A DNA stretch of 26,587 nt from an uncultured Bacilli bacterium (GTDB taxonomy: Bacteria; Bacillota_I; Bacilli_A; RF39; UBA660): the NCBI GenBank assembly GCA_947591175.1, contig CANQDB010000007.1, positions 1 to 26,587 on the forward strand. The letters are read 5' to 3'. The first letter of the stretch is position 1; each line of letters starts with the position of its first letter. Below, one piece after another: positions 15,358 to 23,313 of this stretch. The position numbers and the translations under genes are program-made. A model generated the notes under the pieces. That model did no database searches, was not told the origin of the DNA, and saw only the letters and a list, made by a program, of their open reading frames with translations.

Positions 15358-16067
15358 ATACATATAAAATAGTGTTAACGGGTGGTCCCTGCGGTGGCAA
15401 GACTTGTTCTTTACATTTTTTAGATGAAAGGTTAGCATCTTTAGGTTACTCAGTAAAGGTAGTCGAAGAAACGGCTGAATCTCTTTTAGCATTAGAGTAT
15501 ATGCCTGGTGTAAATATATCGCCGTTTGATTTTCAAAATTTACTTTTTAAAATTCAGTTTACCAAAGAGTATATTTCGGAAGGTAAAACACAAGTGTTAT
15601 TGTGTGATAGAGGGCTTTTCGATGGTAAGGTGTATATCGATGATGGTGATTTTCAAAAAATATTGGCTTTGAATGGGGTCGATGCTAAAACACTTTTTAG
15701 AACTTACGATGGAGCCTTATATTTTAAGAGTATTTCGTATAAGTATCCTGAGGAATTTAGCCAAAAACGTATTTACGAAACTCCTGAAGTTGGAAGAATG
15801 AGAGATGCCTGTAGTTACGCAATATGGAAAGACAAAATTATTTCCTGTGACTACGATGATTTAGATGGGTTTACAAAGAAACAGGAAACAATATATCAAA
15901 CTTTAAAAGGACAATTAGAATTATTGAAACAAATTACACCTAATAGTTTGGCAAGTTTTTACGATAGAAATCATTTTAATTATATTTATAATGGTATAGA
16001 TGAAATATTAGTTAGTAATGAGGTTCCTCATGGCATAAAGATAAAGACTAGGGGGTTGATAAAATGA
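15354..16067 (+). CDS. AAA_28 P-loop NTPase, TTD14-like
   Basis: A 237-residue P-loop protein with Walker A TGGPCGGKT (Lys16, Thr17), the switch-like VVEETAESLL, and a Walker B-type VLLCDRGLFDGKVYI. The same GGPCGGKT and CDRG patterns occur in the eukaryotic ATP/GTP-binding protein TTD14 and in bacterial AAA_28 proteins, whose reactions are mostly unknown. A kinase-like phosphoryl transfer is possible. The start ATG overlaps the stop of the preceding ATP-grasp gene (ATGA) after GAGGAGG, and its own stop overlaps the next ATP-grasp start. This coupling implies a role in the same pathway or complex as the two ligases. Confidence 0.8.
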   Translation: MNTYKIVLTGGPCGGKTCSLHFLDERLASLGYSVKVVEETAESLLALEYMPGVNISPFDFQNLLFKIQFTKEYISEGKTQVLLCDRGLFDGKVYIDDGDFQKILALNGVDAKTLFRTYDGALYFKSISYKYPEEFSQKRIYETPEVGRMRDACSYAIWKDKIISCDYDDLDGFTKKQETIYQTLKGQLELLKQITPNSLASFYDRNHFNYIYNGIDEILVSNEVPHGIKIKTRGLIK

Positions 16068-17320
16068 AAACCTTACTTTATTTTGAAGAGTGCGAATCAA
16101 ATTTGTCTCACGAATTATTAAAAAGAGAAGATATTGTACCAGTTATTATAAGAACTAACAAGAATATGCGTTTTTTTACTCAAAGTTATCTTGAAGCAAC
16201 TAAAGATGTTTGGCATTATGTTATCGATTATTACAACGATTTTGATACTGAAGTTAAGAATTTTCAAGGTTGGTTGGAGACAAATGATATAACAATAGAT
16301 TACTTTTTAAATGACTCGGAATATTATTTGGAATTTGCTAATAGATTTGCTAGAAAATTAGGGCTTTATGCTCTAACGGATGAACAAATTGCATGGGTTA
16401 GAGATAAAGTTGAAATGAAAAAGAGGTTTCGCGAAATAGGTTTAGATACAGTTCTATTTAGTGAAATTAATAGTAAAGCAGAACTTGAGGAATTCTTTAT
16501 AGCTAACGGTTCTAAAAGAATTATTTTTAAACCACGAAGAGGAATGAATAGTATCGATACCTATATGATTAATTCTTTAGATGATATTGCTAATTTAGAT
16601 ATCGATATAATTCCCGGAAAATACATGGCTGAAGATTTCTGTTATGACCACGAATGGTCGATAGAAAGTTTAGTTCAAGATAGTAAAGTATTAGATTCTT
16701 TTGTTACTTATATTCCTAATCCAACTATATGGGCATCTATTGCCAACGATTTAAATTGTCACATGACAGTTCCTAAAGTTCCAGCTTACTTTAAGTTTGT
16801 TCCTAAAGATTTTATTCAACAAATTGTAAGTGGCATGAATTTACAAGATGGTGCTATGACAATCGAAGTTTTTATTAGTCCTGACGGAAACATCAAAGCA
16901 AGTGAACTAGGCTGGAGACTTCCGGGTTGTCAGGCTACTTTAAATCACAGTTATTCTTATGGAATTGATATTTATAATCTATTATTAGATATTGCTATTC
17001 ATAAAAAGGTTGATTTAAATTATCGTGAAAGAATTGTAAGTGTCGGGGACTTATATCTTCCTAATAAAGCGGGTCTTGTGACCAAGATAACGCCTCTTGA
17101 AGAATTATTAAAAATGGATGGCGTTATCGGTGGAGAAATGTATGCTAAAGAAGGAGAATACCAGACGAAAAGAAGAGTAGGAAACGATGCTTCGGGATGG
17201 GTTCAAGTTTTAGGTGAAAATGAAAGAGATACTCTTCAAAAGATGCAAAAAATTTACGATTCATTTGAACTAGAAGTTTCAGATAGTATAGGTGATAAGA
17301 AGTATGTTAAAAAAATTTAA
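16064..17320 (+). CDS. ATP-grasp carboxylate-amine ligase-like protein
   Basis: A 418-residue ATP-grasp protein of the type that includes L-amino-acid ligases and PurK/carbamoyl-phosphate-like enzymes. It has a pre-ATP-grasp domain (about 1-110), IIFKPRRGMNSIDTYMI (ATP lysine), YMAEDFCYDHEWSIESLVQD (adenine and hinge region) and IEVFISPDGNIKASELGWRL (metal site). The metal-site motif is E-L-G-W-R where many relatives have E-x-N-x-R, so the Asn ligand is replaced. The C-terminal 100 residues form the small domain of this fold. It probably forms an amide or peptide bond at the expense of ATP. It overlaps both neighbours, with ATGA upstream. Confidence 0.82.
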   Translation: MKTLLYFEECESNLSHELLKREDIVPVIIRTNKNMRFFTQSYLEATKDVWHYVIDYYNDFDTEVKNFQGWLETNDITIDYFLNDSEYYLEFANRFARKLGLYALTDEQIAWVRDKVEMKKRFREIGLDTVLFSEINSKAELEEFFIANGSKRIIFKPRRGMNSIDTYMINSLDDIANLDIDIIPGKYMAEDFCYDHEWSIESLVQDSKVLDSFVTYIPNPTIWASIANDLNCHMTVPKVPAYFKFVPKDFIQQIVSGMNLQDGAMTIEVFISPDGNIKASELGWRLPGCQATLNHSYSYGIDIYNLLLDIAIHKKVDLNYRERIVSVGDLYLPNKAGLVTKITPLEELLKMDGVIGGEMYAKEGEYQTKRRVGNDASGWVQVLGENERDTLQKMQKIYDSFELEVSDSIGDKKYVKKI

Positions 17321-18086
17321 AAAATATTTTATTGTTTTATTTATAGTGTTATTTGTAACTGGATGTACAACGGAGTTAAATGTCATTAATACCAAAGAAG
17401 ACTTAAATAATAAAAATATCGGTGTTTATACAGGATCGGAATACGATACTATCGCCCAAAATAATATTTCAAATGCCAATATTTTATACTATAACAGTTA
17501 TAGTGATCAGATATCGGCTTTGAAATCAGGTAAAATCGATGGCTTTTTAACTGATGAACCATTGGCTAAAGGGATATTAAAGGAAAATAGTGATTTAAAA
17601 ATACTAAATGAGAAACTTACCGAGGATAGTTATGCTTTTGCAATTAATCCTTCAAAACAAGAACTACAACAAGAAATAAATGTAGTCTTGAATGAGATGA
17701 AACAAAATGGAAAACTAGAAGAGTTCGAAGCTAAGTGGATGGGAAATGATGACAGTAAAAAGGAACTAGAAGTTTATGATTACGACGATTCGAAAGGAAC
17801 TATTAGATTTGCTACAGTTTCGGGATCAGCCCCTTTTGCCTATATGAAAAACAACGAAATAGTTGGCTACGACATAGATGTAATTAGTTACATATGTAAA
17901 GAGTTGAGCTATAAGTTAGAAGTTATCGAAATGTCCTTCGAAGGAATAATTCCAGCCTTGAAATCAGGTAAAGTAGATGTTTCCGGATGCTCTATTATCG
18001 TAACTGAGGAAAGAAAAAAATCGGTTTTATTTTCTGAGGCAAATTATACAGGTGGAATAGTCGTCGTGACTAGGGGGTCGAAATGA
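17304..18086 (+). CDS. Lipoprotein amino-acid-binding protein, apparently circularly permuted
   Basis: A 260-residue substrate-binding lipoprotein (lipobox Val-Thr-Gly-Cys21 after a hydrophobic segment) for an amino-acid-type ABC importer. The lobe order is reversed. Residues about 35-150 (NKNIGVYTGSEYDTIAQNN…SGKIDGFLTDEPLAKGILKE…FEAKWMG) match the second lobe of family 3 binding proteins. Residues about 168-258 (GTIRFATVSGSAPFAYMKNN…IIPALKSGKVDVSGCSIIVT…YTGGIVVV) match the first lobe. ATG 17304 overlaps the previous gene by 17 bases and follows AGGTG. Its stop overlaps the permease start. Confidence 0.82.
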   Translation: MLKKFKKYFIVLFIVLFVTGCTTELNVINTKEDLNNKNIGVYTGSEYDTIAQNNISNANILYYNSYSDQISALKSGKIDGFLTDEPLAKGILKENSDLKILNEKLTEDSYAFAINPSKQELQQEINVVLNEMKQNGKLEEFEAKWMGNDDSKKELEVYDYDDSKGTIRFATVSGSAPFAYMKNNEIVGYDIDVISYICKELSYKLEVIEMSFEGIIPALKSGKVDVSGCSIIVTEERKKSVLFSEANYTGGIVVVTRGSK

Positions 18087-18856
18087 AGAAGAAAAGTAAC
18101 TATCTAATTTTGATAACTTTGGTAATTGTCGGACTCCTTCTTTTCTATAACAAAGAAGTTATCGTTGATTTTATGCGAGGTGTCTATAGTAGTTTCAATC
18201 GTACGGTCCTGGAAGAAAGTAGATATATTTTATTTTTAAATGGGTTGAGGGCAACCTTAGTAATCTCGTTACTAGCAATCATCATAGGAACTATTTTAGG
18301 CTTTGGGTTATTTCTGTTACAGAAGACGAAGTTTAGGTTTTTAACCATATTATCTTGTGCTTTTGTAAGATTTTTACAAGGAGTTCCCGTGACGGTTTTA
18401 TTGTTAACTTTCTACTTTGGTATTTTTGGAACAATAAATATCGAACCTATTATCGTGGCCATAATAGCCTTTTCCATATACTTTTCAGCCTATGTTTGTG
18501 AAATCATAAAAGGAGCCTCGGCATCGATTAATAGAACTCAAATAGATTCGGCTTATGCTTTAGGGTTTACAAAAATGCAAACTTTTAAGTATATCATTTT
18601 ACCTCAAGTCTTATCTTACGTTATACCTGTTTATAAAAACGAGAGTGTCTCGCTAATAAAATCCACTTCGATAGCAGGATATATATCTGTGATGGAACTA
18701 ACAAAAGTAAGTGATATTATTCGTAATAGAACTTACGAAGCATTTTTTCCTTTAATATTCACCGCCTTAATATATTTTGTAATTTGTTATATTTTTGGTA
18801 AAGTGTTAGATCTTATTTATAAAAAAGTTAATCCTCGGGTGGTGAAGAACTCGTGA
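18083..18856 (+). CDS. Amino-acid-type ABC transporter permease
   Basis: A 257-residue inner-membrane permease of the polar amino acid importer family (HisM/GlnP type). It has one N-terminal membrane segment (about 7-23) and then the family core NGLRATLVISLLAIIIGTIL, RFLQGVPVTVLLLTFYFGI and the EAA loop SINRTQIDSAYALGFTKMQ, which contacts the ATPase. ESVSLIKSTSIAGYIS and a last membrane helix follow. Its start overlaps the binding-protein stop (ATGA), and its TGA overlaps the GTG of the ATPase. A single permease implies a homodimer. The substrate is probably a polar amino acid or a relative. Confidence 0.92.
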   Translation: MKKKSNYLILITLVIVGLLLFYNKEVIVDFMRGVYSSFNRTVLEESRYILFLNGLRATLVISLLAIIIGTILGFGLFLLQKTKFRFLTILSCAFVRFLQGVPVTVLLLTFYFGIFGTINIEPIIVAIIAFSIYFSAYVCEIIKGASASINRTQIDSAYALGFTKMQTFKYIILPQVLSYVIPVYKNESVSLIKSTSIAGYISVMELTKVSDIIRNRTYEAFFPLIFTALIYFVICYIFGKVLDLIYKKVNPRVVKNS

Positions 18857-19515
18857 AAAAAGATTTTATATTAGAACTTAAAAATGTAACAAAGTATTAT
18901 GGTGACGAGTTGGTGTTTAGCGATGTTAACCTACAAGTTAAAAAAGGTGATGTTATTTCTATAACTGGTAAAAGTGGATGTGGTAAGAGTACGTTGTTGA
19001 AATGTTTAAATCGTTTGGAAAATATTAACGAAGGTGAAATAAAATTTAAGGGTATCGATATATCTAAAATATCACCAATAGAACTAAGACAAAAAATAGG
19101 AATTGTATTTCAAGATTATAATTTGTTTGAGCATTTGACGGTCTTGGACAACTTGGTTATAGGGTTATTAAAAATAAAAAAATATCCACGTAATGAAAGT
19201 GTGCGATTAGCTTTAGATATTTTAAGAAAAGTTGATTTAATAGATAAAAAAGATAAGTATCCAGATGAATTATCAGGAGGACAAAAACAAAGAGTGGCTA
19301 TTGCTAGGACTTTATTAATGAAACCTGATATTATATTATTAGATGAACCAACAAGTGCTTTAGATAAAGAGATGAAAGATAGTGTTTTAAAGTTGATTAA
19401 AGAGTTGGTTGATGATAATATGACTTTAGTAATAGTTTCTCATGAGTCTGAATTTATAGCTAAAGTATCTGATAATATATATACTCTTAACAATTATGGT
19501 TTAGAGGAAAGATAG
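18853..19515 (+). CDS. Amino-acid-type ABC transporter ATP-binding protein
   Basis: A 220-residue ABC ATPase of the GlnQ/HisP type. It shows Walker A TGKSGCGKST (Lys45), Q-loop IVFQDYNLFEHL, signature ELSGGQKQRVAIARTL, Walker B IILLDEPTSALD and H-loop IVSHE. It is some 20 residues shorter than usual and ends soon after the H-loop (YTLNNYGLEER). The GTG start lies within GTGA overlapping the permease stop. With the preceding two genes it forms a complete importer, placed downstream of the ligase genes and presumably feeding the pathway. Confidence 0.94.
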   Translation: MKKDFILELKNVTKYYGDELVFSDVNLQVKKGDVISITGKSGCGKSTLLKCLNRLENINEGEIKFKGIDISKISPIELRQKIGIVFQDYNLFEHLTVLDNLVIGLLKIKKYPRNESVRLALDILRKVDLIDKKDKYPDELSGGQKQRVAIARTLLMKPDIILLDEPTSALDKEMKDSVLKLIKELVDDNMTLVIVSHESEFIAKVSDNIYTLNNYGLEER

Positions 19516-19547
19516 TAAATTATTAAAAAATTAAAGGAGTGATTGTT

Positions 19548-20183
19548 TTGAAAACATTAATTTTTATTGGTGGCGCCACCGCTTGTGGCAAAAGTACATT
19601 GGCAACTAATTTAACTAGTTTGATTCCTAATAGCATTAAATATAGGAGATATCAAGGATTTTTTGATTTAGCGGCCGAAAGGGGAATTCCCAAGGAAGAA
19701 ATCTTTGAGAAGGTTACATCTACCGAAGTAGATGATTGGTTTGTAAATGTCTGTAGTAGTTCGGAAGTTGTTGTTTCGGATGTTCACTATGCTGTACAAA
19801 TGGCTAGAAATGAAGGAGATAGTAATCCTAACGTAGATATTTATCAAAATTATGTTTCGACTATTTCAGATAGTTTGCTACAAAAACTTGCGGCCAACGA
19901 TATTCGAGTTATTGCTCTATTTTTATCTTGTTCTCCAGAACAATGTTTATATAGAGCAGTTTCTAGGTATAATGAAAATAAGAAATCAGTTCGAAATATC
20001 TCAATTGAAGATGCAACTTTCGAAAATAAAGCCGAAGAACAAGTATGGCACAATATTATAGAAACAGGACTTGTCGAGGGAGTAAAATTAGATTCTGAAT
20101 TATTTTCAGTTACACAATTGACCGATCAATGTTTAGAATATTTACAAAATCCACAAGAAAAAACTTTGAAAAAGGTAAAATAA
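19548..20183 (+). CDS. P-loop kinase-like protein
   Basis: A 211-residue P-loop protein with Walker A GGATACGKST (Lys15) at its very start, a likely substrate segment in RYQGFFDLAAERGIPKEEIF, EVVVSDVHYAVQMA as Walker B-like Asp plus lid, and an Arg-containing RAVSRYNENKK. This is the shape of small-molecule or nucleotide kinases, but no specific family is certain. I place the start at TTG 19548, 8 bases after AAAGGAG; the GTG at 19539 overlaps that site. It follows the ABC ATPase by 32 bases and probably belongs to the same transcript. Confidence 0.72.
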   Translation: MKTLIFIGGATACGKSTLATNLTSLIPNSIKYRRYQGFFDLAAERGIPKEEIFEKVTSTEVDDWFVNVCSSSEVVVSDVHYAVQMARNEGDSNPNVDIYQNYVSTISDSLLQKLAANDIRVIALFLSCSPEQCLYRAVSRYNENKKSVRNISIEDATFENKAEEQVWHNIIETGLVEGVKLDSELFSVTQLTDQCLEYLQNPQEKTLKKVK

Positions 20184-20192
20184 TAATAAGTA

Positions 20193-20201
20193 TGATATAA
20201 T
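20193..20201 (+). promoter_or_regulatory. Possible internal promoter before the Nudix pair
   Basis: TGATATAAT at 20193-20201 is an extended -10 with a perfect TATAAT, 21 bases before ATG 20223. No -35 at a proper distance was seen. It could start a second transcript for the Nudix, HAD and RNA-modification genes. Confidence 0.45.
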
Positions 20202-20222
20202 TAATTTAAGGTGGTGTTAAGA

Positions 20223-20741
20223 ATGAAAGAGACTATATATAATTACGATTATTTAAAAGAGGAAGACATAACAGAAGTTGTTATTAGAACGAAGGCTTTG
20301 ATAATTAACAATGGTAATATTTTGTTAGGAAACGAGGATAATATTTATCAATTTCCAGGAGGTCATTTGGAAGACGACGAAACTTTTGAAGAGTGCCTAA
20401 AACGCGAAGTTATGGAAGAAACTGGAATAGAAATCGATGATAGTGAGATAAAAAGACCTTTTATGAAGGTTACATTTCTCAATAAAGATTGGCCTGAAGT
20501 TGGCAAGAATAGAAAGGCTGACATATATTATTATTTGATTGAAACTACTAAAAATCCTGATTTGAGTAAAGTAAAGTACACCGAACACGAGAAGAAGGGG
20601 AACTTTAAAGTTGAATCTATTCCTTTGAGTGAAGCAATAAGTGTTATTGAGAAAAATATTCCTAAAAACGAGAAGAATAAGGTTATCGCTCCAGATATGA
20701 TAGCAGCTATAACTGAATATTTGCACCAGTGTGAAGAGTAA
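20223..20741 (+). CDS. Nudix hydrolase A, intact catalytic box
   Basis: A 172-residue Nudix hydrolase that would cleave a nucleoside diphosphate linked to another group. The full box GGHLEDDETFEECLKREVME followed by ETGIE satisfies Gx5Ex7REUxEExGU. It begins MKETIYNYDYLKEEDITEVV, which parallels the next gene (MKFEEKIYNSDNLTIGDITE), so the two arose by tandem duplication. ATG 20223, preceded by AAGGTGGTG, is favoured over the GTG at 20211, which overlaps that site. Only two bases separate it from the following gene. The substrate cannot be deduced. Confidence 0.87.
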   Translation: MKETIYNYDYLKEEDITEVVIRTKALIINNGNILLGNEDNIYQFPGGHLEDDETFEECLKREVMEETGIEIDDSEIKRPFMKVTFLNKDWPEVGKNRKADIYYYLIETTKNPDLSKVKYTEHEKKGNFKVESIPLSEAISVIEKNIPKNEKNKVIAPDMIAAITEYLHQCEE

Positions 20742-20743
20742 AA

Positions 20744-21271
20744 ATGAAGTTCGAAGAAAAGATATACAATAGTGATAATTTAACTATTGGCGATATTACC
20801 GAAAAAACGACGCGGGCGAGAGCTCTTATTATTAATTCTAATCAAGAAATACTCATGTGTTATTCTAATGGCCGTAATCATTATGAATTTCCAGGCGGAC
20901 ACTTGGAATCAGGTGAAGATTTAAGTACTGGACTAAAAAGAGAAATATTGGAAGAGACTGGGATAGAGTTAACAAATGAAGATATTATCCCTTTTTATGC
21001 TATAAAGTATTATTGTAAAAATTATTATGATAGTGGAAAAAATAGGTTGGTCGAAATATATTATTTTTTGATTTATACGGACTTGGTTTACGATACTAAT
21101 AAGATGAGGCTCGATGAAAATGAGATACGCGAAAATTACGAATGTAAGTATATTAAAATTGCTGAATTGAGGGATATTTTATTGACAAATAAAAAGACTA
21201 CTAAAGAAACTGATAGTTCGTTAGACGATATGATTTTAGTATGTGAAAAATTTTTAGCTAAGAACAAGTGA
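20744..21271 (+). CDS. Nudix hydrolase B, paralogue of A
   Basis: A 175-residue Nudix hydrolase with the intact box GGHLESGEDLSTGLKREILE followed by ETGIE. The N-terminal segment, the RARALIIN strand, and the GKNR[KL]-[AV][DE]IYY[YF]LI segment match gene A along its length. Retention of both copies with intact active sites suggests two related substrates or a heterodimer. The start follows the preceding stop by two bases. The next gene starts 13 bases after its TGA. Confidence 0.87.
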   Translation: MKFEEKIYNSDNLTIGDITEKTTRARALIINSNQEILMCYSNGRNHYEFPGGHLESGEDLSTGLKREILEETGIELTNEDIIPFYAIKYYCKNYYDSGKNRLVEIYYFLIYTDLVYDTNKMRLDENEIRENYECKYIKIAELRDILLTNKKTTKETDSSLDDMILVCEKFLAKNK

Positions 21272-21284
21272 TAGGAAATAGTTT

Positions 21285-22472
21285 ATGGAAGATTATGATG
21301 TTTTTGAAGAAATGCAGAATATAAAAGATAAGAGATCGTTAGTTGTTATCGAAGACGATGAAGATTTTATAATGCAAAATTTACTCGATTCATCTTTTGA
21401 AGTAATGCCAATACGATTCAGTTATGATTTAGCTTGTTTTTCGAGTGCTTATATCGATAAGACTAAGGAGTTATTTATCTTTTATTACAACGCGGAAAAT
21501 AGTTACAAAAACGAGTTGTTGCGTTTAAAAAAGCATTTTGTTCATTTTCAAAGAAAACCTCATATTGCTTATGTACCAAATAATGATAAATATAGGGATC
21601 TTACTAAGATGTTAGCTGAAATAGGTATTAAGTGTATTTCGGATAGAGAGAATCTATTAAAAGTACTCAATCAAAAGTTAATATTCATAGATAGTGATGA
21701 AACGTTAAGGAAATCGGATGGCTCTATTTCTAAAAGGTCTAAAAAGGTAATTAAAGAAATTCGAAAAAGGGGAAATAGAATAATTATCTGTACGGCAAGG
21801 CCTCGTTATCAAACTCTTGAAGTAATGGAAGAAGTAGGGGCCGACCCCATTGTCGTTTCTTCAAATGGTGCTGAAATTTATGATAATAGTACTAAGAAGG
21901 TTATCTTTAATTCTTTTATTACTAAGGATTTAGTAAACGAGTTAGTAGAATATGCTTTTGCCAAAGATATTAGATTGATACTAACTACGGACGATTACGA
22001 ATATGTAACAAAAGATGTAAGAAATAGTAAGCAAAAACTACTAAGTAATATGGATTACAAAAAGGAATTAGAAAATTGTGACGTTAAGCAATGTATGTTT
22101 ATCGACAAAAAGGTTAAAGAAATATATAAAATAAGGGATATCCTAGCAAAAAATGATAGTTTACACATAGTCGATGAGATTAATGAAAATAATACTTACG
22201 AAGAAAAATGGTTTAGTGTTGCTAACAAGGATTGTTCTAAAGGTAAGGCTGTAAAGGTTTTGGCTAGGTATTTGGATATTCCAATAGAAAATACGATTGC
22301 TATTGGTAACGATAAGAACGACATCTCGATGTTTGAAGTGGCAGGTTTAAGTGTCGCGGTAGCCAATGCTTTAGAGGATATCAAAAGTAAAGTGGATTAT
22401 GTAACCTTAACAAACGACGAGGATGGAGTAGCCTTCTTTCTAGAAAAACTATTAAATAAACAACAGTATTAA
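21285..22472 (+). CDS. HAD-IIB (Cof-type) phosphatase with extra N-terminal domain
   Basis: A 395-residue protein. From about residue 130 it is a HAD-superfamily phosphatase of the Cof/IIB type: motif I FIDSDETL (nucleophile Asp136, acid Asp138), motif II IICTARP, the cap domain about 210-310, motif III CSKGKAV (Lys) and motif IV IGNDKNDISMFEVAG. Residues 1-128 form a separate domain that I do not recognise; relatives of the phosphatase part normally have about 270 residues in total. Such enzymes dephosphorylate sugar phosphates, nucleotides or cofactors. Placed after a kinase and two Nudix enzymes, it could remove a phosphate from a pathway intermediate. Confidence 0.82.
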   Translation: MEDYDVFEEMQNIKDKRSLVVIEDDEDFIMQNLLDSSFEVMPIRFSYDLACFSSAYIDKTKELFIFYYNAENSYKNELLRLKKHFVHFQRKPHIAYVPNNDKYRDLTKMLAEIGIKCISDRENLLKVLNQKLIFIDSDETLRKSDGSISKRSKKVIKEIRKRGNRIIICTARPRYQTLEVMEEVGADPIVVSSNGAEIYDNSTKKVIFNSFITKDLVNELVEYAFAKDIRLILTTDDYEYVTKDVRNSKQKLLSNMDYKKELENCDVKQCMFIDKKVKEIYKIRDILAKNDSLHIVDEINENNTYEEKWFSVANKDCSKGKAVKVLARYLDIPIENTIAIGNDKNDISMFEVAGLSVAVANALEDIKSKVDYVTLTNDEDGVAFFLEKLLNKQQY

Positions 22473-22490
22473 GTTAGGTGGTATTTTGCT

Positions 22491-23285
22491 ATGGCCAATC
22501 GAATAGATAAAGAATTATTTGCAAGAAATTTAGTTCCCTCTAGAGCTAAGGCTCAAGAATTAATAAAAGCAAAGTTAGTTTTATGTAATGGGCAAATAGT
22601 GGATAAGATGAGTTATTTGGTTTCTTGTGATGATGAAATAGTTATTAAAGAAAACGATAAATTGAAGTATGTATCAAGAGGCGGCTTAAAATTAGAACAG
22701 GCAATTAAAGAATTTAATATCGATATGACAGGTTTAAAAATAATGGATATTGGATCGAGCACTGGTGGTTTTTGTGACTGTGCTCTTAAGCATGGAGTAT
22801 CATCAATAATAGCCGTGGACGTCGGAACAAATTTACTGCATGAATCATTAAGAAATAATAAATTAATTGATTTACACGAAAAAACTAACTTCAAAGATTT
22901 GGAAAGTAAATACTTTACTGACCTCGATATGATTGTTTGTGATGTTTCTTTTATATCTTTAAAGCAAGTTATCGACAAAATCTATTCTGAAAAAATAAAA
23001 ATCGATGTAGTGTGTTTAATTAAACCGCAATTTGAGTGTGGTAGAGAAATTGCTACTAAGTATAAAGGAATAATTTTAAATAAAGATATTCATATCGATA
23101 TAATTAAGTCATTAAAAAAATACTTTAATGAAAAAGGATTTTATATTAAAGGTCTAGTAACATCTCCTATTAGAGGTGGGGATGGAAATATCGAGTATTT
23201 AGCGTTTATTTCAAATAAAATAGATCATAATGCTCGAATAGATATAGAAAAAATAGTATCTGAAAGTTTTAATTCTAGGCATTAA
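22491..23285 (+). CDS. tlyA: TlyA-family rRNA 2'-O-methyltransferase (hemolysin A family)
   Basis: A 264-residue protein with an N-terminal S4 RNA-binding domain (MANRIDKELFARNLVPSRAK…LVLCNGQIVD) and an FtsJ-like SAM methyltransferase domain. SAM motif I is MDIGSSTGGFCDCAL, followed by CDVSFISLKQ and CLIKPQFECG; VSRGGLKLEQAI links the domains. Characterised TlyA enzymes methylate ribose 2'-OH groups of cytidines in 16S and sometimes 23S rRNA, and so alter sensitivity to ribosome-binding peptide antibiotics such as capreomycin. TlyA is normally a housekeeping gene; here it is on a mobile element. ATG 22491 follows AGGTGG by 9 bases. Confidence 0.9.
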   Translation: MANRIDKELFARNLVPSRAKAQELIKAKLVLCNGQIVDKMSYLVSCDDEIVIKENDKLKYVSRGGLKLEQAIKEFNIDMTGLKIMDIGSSTGGFCDCALKHGVSSIIAVDVGTNLLHESLRNNKLIDLHEKTNFKDLESKYFTDLDMIVCDVSFISLKQVIDKIYSEKIKIDVVCLIKPQFECGREIATKYKGIILNKDIHIDIIKSLKKYFNEKGFYIKGLVTSPIRGGDGNIEYLAFISNKIDHNARIDIEKIVSESFNSRH

Positions 23286-23313
23286 TTATTATTTAAGATG
23301 GGAGGTGAATATT

